Notes under the pieces: generated by a model | Database searches by the model: none | The model's input: only the letters and a program-made list of their open reading frames with translations | Told to the model about the DNA's origin: nothing | Part shown: in pieces, positions 31,024-39,777 of the stretch | How positions within the stretch are numbered: position 1 is the stretch's first letter | Layout: each line of letters opens with the position of its first letter | Made by a program: the position numbers and the translations under genes | DNA from: Diplonema japonicum | Taxonomy: Eukaryota; Euglenozoa; Diplonemea; Diplonemida; Diplonemidae | Assembly: GCA_964019335.1 (NCBI GenBank) | Contig: OZ025686.1 | Coordinates: forward strand, 1 to 64,000 | DNA length: 64,000 nucleotides | Direction of reading: 5' to 3'

Positions 31024-31947
31024 CTAACGTGGCCCAAAAAACCTGTAAAAAGTTATGAAGAAGGAGACAATACCTCTTCCGGCGCAAGGGTTCCTTGCAG
31101 CTGATGTCAGGGTCGGTGGTAATACATCTGTGGTTGGCAGGCTGAATGGGGCGTGCGTTTCCGCGCGTGACTGTTGTTGGAATTTTGGGGCAACCAATGT
31201 CATACAAACAAGAGACGGAGGCGTGATAGCGCCAGGTGTGCCCCCCGCTGCTGCGCCATTTTGTTTAGCGATGATTCCATTTAACTTTTGTACCTGCGAC
31301 AAGGATGCTGTGTGTAGCGTCGTCGACACGTGCCAGTGGACATTCTCCCTGCAGGGAGGCGTTGTGAGTGACCCCTTGTAGGTGAGGAAATCATCTGCTT
31401 GGAAATCGAAGGTGGGGAAGATTTTGATCTGCGTCGTGTCATCTTTCGTCTTTTCCAAAATCTGTTCGAGCAATGCATCCGGTTGCCTGTCGTCCAAACG
31501 ATACAGCTCCCCAAACACTACTAGTGGAAAGGTGAAGTCTACTTTTTCCTTCCCAAGAGACTCGTAGTCTGTCGGGAAAAACACCATATGTCTCTCAATG
31601 GGGTATCGCAGCCCGTTCAATGTGTGTTCTGATGGTGTGTGGTAATGGATCTGCTGCAGTGTGTACTGGCGCTGCAGCCCGCTCGTCACGAGTGTGATGT
31701 TCCTCTCCCTCATGTCTAACTTCAAGCTGTGCCCATGTATGTCTAGCCCTAGGTACTTGATAGGCTTTCTCGGTACAAATAACTTCAGGAAGCTATCTTT
31801 CCCCTCAACAGCATTCTCGGGCGTAAGATCAATAGGCGACTGTTCCGAACCCGAGCACTGCGGGTTGACGTGGCCCCACTCTGCGTTAGGGTTATCGTAG
31901 TTCCAGTCGGCACACAGCACAAAGCCAAGGCTAAGGAGAATCATCAT
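31024..31947 (-). CDS. Alpha-class carbonic anhydrase, secreted, catalytic
   Basis: Exons 31206-31947, 31074-31170 and 31024-31042, about 285 residues; introns are 35 and 31 nt. A short signal peptide (MMILLSLGFVLCA) is followed by an alpha-CA domain: QCSGSEQSPIDL, LQQIHYHTPSEH (first two zinc His), IERHMVFF (third zinc His), LTTPPC (the Thr199 region), and the exon-2 end RGNARPIQPANHR. All three zinc ligands are present, so it should hydrate CO2 outside the plasma membrane or in the secretory path. The ATG at 31947 is one base after CTTCAACTGCAG. It is the downstream partner of a paralogue that has lost two ligands. Confidence 0.88.
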   Translation of the reverse strand: MMILLSLGFVLCADWNYDNPNAEWGHVNPQCSGSEQSPIDLTPENAVEGKDSFLKLFVPRKPIKYLGLDIHGHSLKLDMRERNITLVTSGLQRQYTLQQIHYHTPSEHTLNGLRYPIERHMVFFPTDYESLGKEKVDFTFPLVVFGELYRLDDRQPDALLEQILEKTKDDTTQIKIFPTFDFQADDFLTYKGSLTTPPCRENVHWHVSTTLHTASLSQVQKLNGIIAKQNGAAAGGTPGAITPPSLVCMTLVAPKFQQQSRAETHAPFSLPTTDVLPPTLTSAARNPCAGRGIVSFFITFYRFFGPR

Positions 31948-32050
31948 GCTGCAGTTGAAGTATTTACCAGTAGCACAGATGGAGGCATTGATGAAAAGAA
32001 ATATAGAAATAATAGGCATGTAAATACCCCAACAACTATAATACACTTCT
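31948..32050 (-). promoter_or_regulatory. Spacer between the carbonic anhydrase paralogues with acceptor
   Basis: 103 nt; the minus strand ends CTTCAACTGCAG one base before the ATG of the catalytic paralogue. Confidence 0.5.
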
Positions 32051-33024
32051 CTAATCCAGAGAGTAGAACTTCCCCTTTTTAATGGTTCTGCCGTTGACAT
32101 TCTGCAGTGGTCGGGCGTTGCCAGGGGGGAGAGTCTGTGAGTCACCTGACAACGAGGTGACCTCCGAGGGAGGAGGGTGCCCATTTTGGTTTACACCTGT
32201 GAGGCCTTGGATGAGAGTGTCGATGGTGGTCCTCTGGTCGCCTGAGATGGTGTGTAGCTTCGTAGAAACATGCCACGTCACCACTTCGGAGCACGGGGGT
32301 GTTGTCAGCGATCCAGGGTATACAAAGAACTCATCATTCATGAAATTGAAAGAAGGTTTGAAGTTCTGCAGATTGTTGCTAGCACCGCCGTCAATTGTGC
32401 TGCTGCCGCTGCCACCTAGCCCGGCATCAATGAGACTTTTGATCATCAAATCAGGCTTAGAGTCGTCCCGCGTGTAGAGCTCGGCGATGACGATGACAGG
32501 GCTGCGTTCCTGGTCTAGAACCTGGAGCTCGTGAAAGTCGGAAGGCCTGAAGATTAACTGCCGTTCCAAAGGGTACCTCACCCCTTCCAGCAAGTGCTCT
32601 GACGGTGCGTGGAACCTCATCTCATGCAGCGTGTACTGCGACCAGAACCCTGCAGTAGTTGGAAATAAGTGCACACATTCATACCCTGGCCTGTAAGGGT
32701 GATCCCCCTTGAGGAAAGGTCAACCGACAGCACGGGCCCAGAGGCTGTCACTGCCACCGGCGTCAGTGGCTTCCTCGGGATCCACAGCTTCAGGAACGAA
32801 GTCTCTGAAGCTTCAGCATTGACCGTTTCCAACTGTTGAATACGATGTGACATGTGGACATACATTGATAGGCGACTGCAAGTTGTTGTTGCACTCAGGG
32901 GAGTTCGTGTACCAGCTGTCAGGCTGTTGTGCATCGTAAATTATCCCAAGCCTATCCATACCAATTCATATGTAAACTGTGCCACAGCTGTCGTGCAGCA
33001 CACCAACAGAGCGATACTGCGCAT
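32051..33024 (-). CDS. Carbonic anhydrase-related protein, zinc ligands lost
   Basis: Exons 32962-33024, 32864-32923, 32685-32832 and 32051-32649, about 289 residues; introns are 31-38 nt. A signal peptide (MRSIALLVCCTTAVAQ) precedes an alpha-CA fold: SPECNNNLQSPIN, FLKLWIPRKP, YTLHEMRFHAPSEH, LERQLIF, LTTPPCSEVVTWHV and NARPLQNVNGR. Aligned with its neighbour, the first zinc His is Arg (MRFH against IHYH) and the third is Gln (ERQ against ERH), so zinc binding and catalysis are unlikely. Such CA-related proteins serve as binding domains elsewhere. The ATG at 33024 follows CCCTTACAG by six bases. Confidence 0.85.
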
Positions 33025-33290
33025 GTTAGCCTGTAAGGGATACAGTCAGACCGTGAACCATAAATGAACTGAAGAGAAACTACTGAGTGGCGGTGCTGGT
33101 AGTGGTGGTGGGTACCAGTGCTTGGCGTTACAACTCTGGGAAGGGAGGGGAGGTGCTCTTAGGTGGGATAAAACACCTCCCCGGGAGAGGGACTGCACAT
33201 GCTACAAAAGAAAAAGAAATAAAAATATGACGTGCGGTGTACCTAACAGACCGCGCAAACAAAGGAGGAAAAGAAAATGGCTTACGAACC

Positions 33291-35443
33291 TTAATCTTCA
33301 ATAGCTGAAACAGTGCAGGCTGGTCTCCATTCCGTAGGGAAAATCCACGCAATGAAGGCCTCCCACGTGTTGTTGAATATCTTTTTCGTGCGGGTTGAGT
33401 CGGACTCGTTATGGGAGCGCAACACGATGTCGCTCTTGGATATGGTCTCGCACAGATTGGCGCTTCCGTACTCGACCAACTGTTTGGCTTGCTTCACGCG
33501 GTCAGGCCCGCTAGAGCTAATGAACCCCTTGGTGAGGAAGACTTTTTTCCCTTTGATCCCCTCGTGCGAAAGGCAGTACCCGTACTGCTCTTCGTCGAGC
33601 CACTTACCTGCTTTCTTTGAGTCTGTGGCCCATAGCTTTGTCATGACCCACCTCCCAGTGAGCACCGCAGCAACGGTCTTCACTGTGCGTGCCTCGTGGT
33701 TGGGGATCACGATGTGCGAACAGTTCTTGTCAAATGTGTCCGCTGTCATCTTAACAAGCTCACCCCCCAATACATCGATCGCCTGTGGTTGTCATGAAAG
33801 TAACTATAACATACCGAGACAAGCTCTTTCTTGTCAACAGGGTCACGGAACCCTGACAAAGCAATGCTGGGGATGATCTCCCGTTGAATCTTGCGTCGCT
33901 TGCTGCCCTCCTCACTCTCTCTGCTCCTGCTCCTGCGCCCATTGCCGTTGCCATTGGTTTCAAGCTTCTTCTCCTTCAGGGAGGCTATCTTCGCTGCCGT
34001 ATCTAAGCGAATGTTCCTCTCCTTGTCGAGGTCCTTCTGCAGAGCTCTGCACCTGGCTTCCAGTACCTTGCTCTCCGCTTCTAATGCTTCGGCACGCATG
34101 TCGTCGGCCTTGTTTCTCGACTCTTCCATCTTGCGCAGCGACACCATGGCGTCGGCATGCTCCTTATTCTTCTCAATGAGTTCCACCGCAAGCTGTGCAC
34201 GTGTTCACATTGAATACACATTTGCATACCTGATCCGCCTTCTCCCTGCTGGCACGCGCTGTTGCTTCCTCGTTCCGAAGGTTCTAAAGAAGAGTTTGCT
34301 AGTTTATTTCATACTACCTGCTCAGCTTCTTTCAGCTTGTCTGCGAGCTCGTCGGCTGCAGCGACTTTTGCCTCCGCCTGTGTTAATGTAAATTTGCAGC
34401 TTACATACCGCCCTCACAACCCCCTCCATCACAGAGTGTGCCTCCTGCATGGCTGCGATCGCCAGCTCGTTTGCCTTGACCTGCTCTGTGCACGTGGCGA
34501 TCTCATCTCTCTGCTCGGCCACATTTTGCTCGCTTTTTGCAAGTTTGTCTTGCGTCACTTCCAACTCCTCCTGGTTCTGTTTCAACGCTTCTTTGGCCGC
34601 TTGAACTTCCTCCGTAGCTTGCTGTGCTTTTTCTAATTCCTCCTGCATCTTTGAAAGTTGCTCCGTAGCACTGGTCAGCTCATTTTTAGTTTTGCTCAAC
34701 TCTTCCATGTCTTTTGCCATTTCCTCAGAACGTGCAGACTGCTGCTCTGCAATATCTGCCTTCAGGCTCTCTATTGTTGTGGTCAGCTCTGCCACTTGCT
34801 GAGCAGCTTCCTCTTCTCCTGTTGTGCTAGTGGTAGTCTTCGCCTCTAGTGTTGTAATCACAGCGGTCTTTTCAGCAAGCTCTTCTTGAAAAGACTGCTC
34901 TTTAGCGTTGAAATCAGCAACTGCTTGGTTGAAGTTTACGCCTATCGCGTGTCTGCTCTCCTCTGATTCGGAGAGTCTAGTTTCTAGTTCTTTGTTTTTG
35001 GTCTTCAGGACCTCTAGCTCCTCAGCTGTCTCGGGATCGACTTGCTTCTGGTCCGTCCCCAGCTCTTGCTTTTCGTGAAGTACTTGCTGCTGTGACACCA
35101 AGTGCTGCAACTGCTGCAAGTAGGACTGCATGTTTTTCAAATTGTTGATGAACGAAGTTTTGTTGGGTGCTTGCACCTCCTCCAGGACCAGCTCTTGGCT
35201 CATGGCCATGTCCTCATCGCACGACACCGACACCTGCGCAGGGCTCTTCATAGACTCAAACAGCTTCCTTGAGTAAGGTGTCTGCGAGGCCATCTCCTCC
35301 ACGGGCTTCAACTCCAGCTGGAAGCTTAGGTCCGCCACTCTTTCCTCTAGAACACTGATCTGCGCATTCTTCGAGACTTCGAGCTGGTCGATCTTCGCAC
35401 GAGCCTCTCGCAGTTCATCTTGTATCTCCTCCATCGCTACCAT
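33291..35443 (-). CDS. Coiled-coil protein with C-terminal tandem BRCT domains
   Basis: Exons 34409-35443, 34318-34377, 34230-34283, 33815-34192 and 33291-33782, about 672 residues, all phase-0 junctions with 31-37-nt introns. The first ~460 residues are heptad-rich coiled coil (Glu/Gln/Ala/Lys). A Ser/Arg-rich nuclear-type basic stretch (RRSRSRE) leads to a BRCT pair: GFRDPVDKKEL...LGGELVKMTADTFDKNCSHIV..., GRWVMTKLW, then WLDEEQYGYCL...KKVFLTKGF and a final IFPTEWRPA. Tandem BRCT modules bind phosphoserine in DNA-damage signalling, so a nuclear role is likely. The start is ATG 35443, six bases after CACAACAG. Confidence 0.78.
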
Positions 35444-35490
35444 GGTAACCTGTTGTGCTGTTGAAAACTCAGTCGTTGCTTAGTCTCACT

Positions 35491-35781
35491 TCACTTATTG
35501 TTACGTGTAACACCAGCTGAAAATCGAGGCGTAAAACCTGTGTCCTTGTCTAGATGTCGCCGAGAGAGAGAGCGTTCGACATCTTCTGCATGCTGTTGTG
35601 GTGGTGAAACAGGGGCTTCTTCGCTGTTTGTTTTAAGTTCCGTTTCTTTAAAAAATTCAGCCATACTCTTTAGGTGCTTCTTGAGGTAGTCATCGGCTAG
35701 ATTGGGCTCCTGCCGCTTTTTTTTCGTCGCTTTACCACCCCCATCGCCGCCCCCACCAGTTGAGAGTCTGAGCATGGGCAT
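35491..35781 (-). CDS. Small unknown basic protein, 96 residues
   Basis: Starts at ATG 35781 (alternatively 35775) and ends at 35491. It has a Gly-rich N-terminus (STGGGGDGGGK), a basic KKKRQ patch and a predicted helix DDYLKKHLKSMAEFFKE. It resembles no family I know. The gaps are 72 nt upstream and 47 nt downstream. A minimal uORF (ATG GCA GTT TAA) lies between the acceptor-like TTCGACAG and the ATG. It is kept as a gene because of its fit in the array; it could be non-coding. Confidence 0.45.
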   Translation of the reverse strand: MPMLRLSTGGGGDGGGKATKKKRQEPNLADDYLKKHLKSMAEFFKETELKTNSEEAPVSPPQQHAEDVERSLSRRHLDKDTGFTPRFSAGVTRNNK

Positions 35782-35853
35782 TTAAACTGCCATGTTTGCC
35801 ACCTGTCGAAAAAGGGGGTTTTCTTTTTTCAACGAAATAATCCTAGAAAAACT

Positions 35854-36216
35854 CTACTCAGCAGTGTCCGTTAGGTTCTGCAGGGCGAGGCTGCTGTTGT
35901 CAGAAGTGATCTCGAGATCCACTTTTTCAAGAAATGTTGGCGGCAGGGGGAAGTAGGATAGAATCTCTTCCACTGTACTGTCCTGCTCCGTGAGGGTAAG
36001 TGAGGTAGGGATTGCCTTGTTGTGTATTGGGGAGGGGTGGGGGCCTCTCCGGAGCGAAGCTTCAAGCTCCGAAACACCTTTGGAAACAGTTTTCTTTGCC
36101 GCCCCTGCGAAATTCCCGATCGCTATGCTTGCCTGTTGTGAGGCTACCAATGCCTTCTCTGAAACCTTTGATGAGGTGTCTGCCGCGAACGCCTTAATCC
36201 ATGTTAATGTATCCAT
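35854..36216 (-). CDS. Small unknown protein, 120 residues
   Basis: ATG 36216 follows CCGCCACAG by four bases. The N-terminal half is an Ala/Ser/Lys-rich amphipathic helix (KVSEKALVASQQASIAIGNF), followed by a polar segment and an acidic C-terminal region EEILSYFPLPPTFLEKVDLE. No family is recognised. It may be membrane- or lipid-associated through the helix, but that is only a possibility. It is first in a tight run with the 96-residue protein and the BRCT gene. Confidence 0.55.
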   Translation of the reverse strand: MDTLTWIKAFAADTSSKVSEKALVASQQASIAIGNFAGAAKKTVSKGVSELEASLRRGPHPSPIHNKAIPTSLTLTEQDSTVEEILSYFPLPPTFLEKVDLEITSDNSSLALQNLTDTAE

Positions 36217-36841
36217 TCACCTGTGGCGGTGCACTGACGGTGCTGTGCTCTACGAGAATAAACCCCCACCACCAACATCGTGTACTTGGCAACAAAGCAA
36301 AGAGAAAAGAACACGCTGCAAAGGAGAAGCGGGGGGTTTCAGCCAGTGTTCAAAACCACTTTTCTACCTCATTTCATCCCACTAGCATCTTTAATAAAAA
36401 AAAATAGAAAGCATCATGGCCAACACAACAAAACAGCAAACAAAATGGAAAAAAAAAAAATACTCGATCAGTATCTGCGGTGCACTGGTTACCTCCACCG
36501 TAAAAAAGAATGAGAAAAAGGGACAGGAAGAAAACACACGGCGGAAAAAAAATAAAAAATAAAAAGGCTAAGGGAAGGGAGAGGAAAAGAGAGATGTTGG
36601 TACCCACTTCTTGGTATTCGGATTCACAAGAAGTTCTTCCATCCCTCAACTCCTCCTCCTATCCATGTTCCCTGTTGTTTTTCACCTGCATTTCTTTAAC
36701 ATCCTGTTTTCAATTTCGTTCATTCCCCTCTCATTTCTTTTTTTTTTTTCTTTTTGTATGCTTTTTTTCTTTCTTTGTGTGCTTGCCATTCTGCTCACAT
36801 CGAGTGTCATGTGTCTTATTCTTCGTATTTCTATCTCTCTC

Positions 36842-37567
36842 TCACTGTTCCCGTTTCTTCCGCTCGCTCTGAACAGCATCGGTAATGAGGTGTGTGGCCG
36901 CAATGGTGCCTTTTGTTGAAAGTTATAAAAAAAAAAAATGAAAAAAATACAACAAAAACATACCACTTGCCATGCCACAAGCAGAGGGGAACCACGAAGG
37001 AACAGAATCATATGCAGGGACCCACTTGGTGCCTTGCAGGACCATGAGGCAGTCGAAGACGGACCGAGCAAGGACGGCAGGGGTGCGGGAAGTGGACGTT
37101 GAGTTCATGAGGGCGACGGACGCGTTCAGCGCGTCAATCCCAAACATGGTGAACTGAAGGCGTTTCGTTGCAGTTGCCCACTTTGGGGCGTCGGCCTCAA
37201 TCACACCCTGCTTGGAGAGGAAGGTCACATTGTCACCAATCTTGTACCCCATGTCAGAGACACTGCGGATCACCTTCAGCGCAGGAAGGACGCCCATGGA
37301 ACCCTCCTTGTTCACAACAGTGTTCACAGAATCCTGCACGTTCACACTTGACTTCACCCACTGCCCCATCCTCATCATGGACCTACCATCAGCAAGCGAT
37401 TTGGCCAGCCTTGCTACCCCACCTTCTCCCACTCCGGCGGACACCGCCACTTTCGCGATGTTCATCCCAACCTTCGCCATTTTATCCACTGCTTCCACCC
37501 TCCCTAGCAGGCTGCTCACAGCAGCCACTTCGCTCGACTTTAGAAAGGACGACGGCGTCGCTGCCAT
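36842..37567 (-). CDS. PEX11: PEX11-like peroxisomal membrane protein
   Basis: Exons 36964-37567 and 36842-36909, about 223 residues; the 54-nt intron runs from GTATG to CAAAAG. The order of features fits PEX11: an N-terminal amphipathic region, LAKSLADGRSMMRMGQW, then RSVSDMGYKIGDNVTFLSKQGVI, and a C-terminal hydrophobic segment (WFPSACGMASGTIAATHLI) ending in a basic tail KKREQ. PEX11 proteins elongate and divide peroxisomes or glycosomes. Overall similarity is by pattern only, so the family call is moderate. The gene is 429 nt downstream of the first GST stop. Confidence 0.6.
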
Positions 37568-37996
37568 TGTTTCTCTTTTCCCCCTCTAGGATGGCGTTAT
37601 TGACGAATACTTGACGCATAAAAGAAATAAGAGCTAAAGGAGGCCAGTGTTGGTGACGCCCTATAGAAAGAAAGAAAGAAAAGAGAGACTTTCTCGCTAC
37701 GAAACCTCTGCATGAAAGTGAAGGCAAGGGAAGGGAGGGGGATCCAAACAATGAATGTTGTTCCCTTCTATCTCTTCCCTTTCCCTCCTCATTTCAGGGA
37801 CGTTTCTTTTTACACCCTCTTGTTTCTTCTTTTTTCTTTTTTTGTTTTTTTTTTTATACATCTTTCATCAATCGAGAAAGATATGTTCCCCCTCAAGTAA
37901 CGAGAAGAGCAAGCAAGCATTATTCTTTTGTTTGTTTTGTTTTCGCCCCTTTCAACAGAGGACCAATGCCTTTTTTTCTTTTCTTCGAGATAAGGT

Positions 37997-38656
37997 TTAA
38001 GCCTTGTAGACGGAGAAGACACCCTCCTTCTTTGCGTAGTGGGCCTTCACCACCGGGATGTTTGCGATCTTCTTGGTGTGTGCGGTGATGTTCTTGAAGG
38101 GGGCGAGGCAGTCGGTGGGGTAGCCGTCGAACTGCCCGCTCCTGAAGATGTTGGGCCAGGCGAAGACAGCGGCGTCGGCGAGGGTGAGGTGGTCCCCGAC
38201 TGCGAACCCGGAGGGGTTCTTCCCGATCAACTCGTCGATGAAGGTGAGCCACTTGAAGGCGTCGCCGCCCTCCGCCACAGAGGCTGCCCTGAAGGCCTCC
38301 CTCTCAGCTCCCTCGGGGACACCGAAGCTCTTGATGAGGGGACCGAACACCTCTCCAACCATGTCCACCATCTCGTCCACGCGGAGGGCAGCAAGCGGGC
38401 ACTCCGGGTACAGGGGTTTCCCCTCGAACGAAGACTTCTTCGCCGCCCACCTCGCCATCGCTACGCTCTGCGACACCTGCACACCGTCCAACTCCATCAG
38501 AGGAAGCTGCTTGGGGGCAACCGTCGGCTTCATCTTCCCCCACGACTCCCCCGTCACGATCTCATCCTCGAAGGGCACTCCCCCGACCATCAGGCAGAAC
38601 CGGGTCGGCTCCAACCTCCCCGCAATGTCGAAGTAGGTGAGCTTCACAGACGGCAT
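37997..38656 (-). CDS. Glutathione S-transferase, sigma-like (copy 1)
   Basis: Encodes 219 residues, no intron. The N-terminal thioredoxin-like domain has LTYFDIAGRLEPTR with the catalytic-type Tyr, PKQLPLMELDG and QSVAMARWAA (the glutathione-binding QS). The all-helical C-terminal domain has the NPSGFAVGDHLTLADAAVFA capping motif. It conjugates glutathione to electrophiles or isomerises small substrates. The protein is identical to the gene at 44080-44739. It uses almost only G/C-ending codons, suggesting high expression. The start is ATG 38656. Confidence 0.92.
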   Translation of the reverse strand: MPSVKLTYFDIAGRLEPTRFCLMVGGVPFEDEIVTGESWGKMKPTVAPKQLPLMELDGVQVSQSVAMARWAAKKSSFEGKPLYPECPLAALRVDEMVDMVGEVFGPLIKSFGVPEGAEREAFRAASVAEGGDAFKWLTFIDELIGKNPSGFAVGDHLTLADAAVFAWPNIFRSGQFDGYPTDCLAPFKNITAHTKKIANIPVVKAHYAKKEGVFSVYKA

Positions 38657-39777
38657 TTTTCTTAAGAAGTGTATTAAAAAAAAAGGGGAGAACACAAGGT
38701 CTTCGAGGGTGGATGCATGATTTGAAGAAGCACATGAGAAAAAGAAATGAACTTATTGGAGAAGAAGAAAAGGGAGGGAGAAAAAAAATAGCAGTATGCA
38801 GAGAAAGGTTTTTTTTTAGAAAAAACGATATTCTTTTCTTTATACATTAACATTAATTTTTTATTTTCCCCACTGGTTTTCCATTCTTTTTTTCTCTTTT
38901 TTTCCTACCTTATTTTTGTCATGTGGAACAAAAACACACAAATAAAAAAAAGAAAAAAGGAAAGAATAAAGGGAAAAGAGAGCACAGGTGCCCGCCATCA
39001 TTTTGCTGGCGAAACTTCACGCCACACGACAAAAGGCAAAACCTGCGGGTTGGTACCATTGGCCATCACTTGGTACACCCCCTCTGTTTTGCACTATGCT
39101 GTCAATGGCATCCAGAAGTGGGCAGTACTTATCACTTTGACTCGCTATAGGGGACGTCGTCACACACCTGAGACCTATGGTCCTGCTGCCCCGAGTAATT
39201 TAAAAAGAGAAGAATTCGCACTTAACAAGGTGCACCCCACCTTCTTATGCAACATCCGTAATTCAATACGGGCCACCATAGGAAAACGACGATATATTTT
39301 TCTTTTTTTTTTTTTTTTCTCTTGCCTCTTTTCGGCTGTGATTCTTCTTTGCAAAAAAAAAAAAAGAAGAAGAAAAACCAAGTTTCCTTTACGGAGTAGA
39401 TAGTTCTTTTGGAAGGAAAAAAAAAGAAGGGTGTATTTGGGAGGGACAACAACGGGGGGAGGGAAATCAGCGCATAATTCATTGAACCACCACCGATAAT
39501 TTAAACGGGAAGAAAAAAAATATAAATGAAAGAGCAGTATCCCCAATTACTTTTATCATAGTTTCCTTTTTCTCAATCATGCAAAACAGCAATCCACCAG
39601 TGTCCGGAGGGTGTAGAAATCCGTAGTGTCTCACCAACCGCGACAGTGGAAGGGCCACGTAGTCCTTAGAGCAAGAGAGAAGGAAGAAGCGCTTTCAAGG
39701 AAAAAAAGAGGGGGGGGGGAACGAGGGAAGAAACAAAACAAACAACTTGTCTGTGGATGACTCTGCGATTAGAAGTG
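38657..39777. other. Spacer with homopolymer tracts, no gene recognised
   Basis: About 1.1 kb between GST copy 1 and the cellulase stop. A- and T-runs occur at 38768-38816, 38940-38980, 39300-39375 and 39418-39425. The less repetitive part (39000-39250) has no frame I can assign. It is likely the cellulase 3' UTR plus the GST upstream region. Confidence 0.5.

Noticed and set aside
27240-31037. Starting the ARM/HEAT protein at the first open codon (31037)
   Set aside because: This would overlap the carbonic anhydrase stop and lies upstream of the acceptor; the ATG at 30950 fits the pattern of neighbouring genes.
36374-36649. Phe-rich open frame in the PEX11 downstream spacer
   Set aside because: Produced by poly-T DNA; no coding character.
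38039-38665. Plus-strand frames opposite both GST genes, identical in both copies
   Set aside because: Shadow frames of a G/C-ending gene. They were used only to show that the two copies are identical at synonymous sites.
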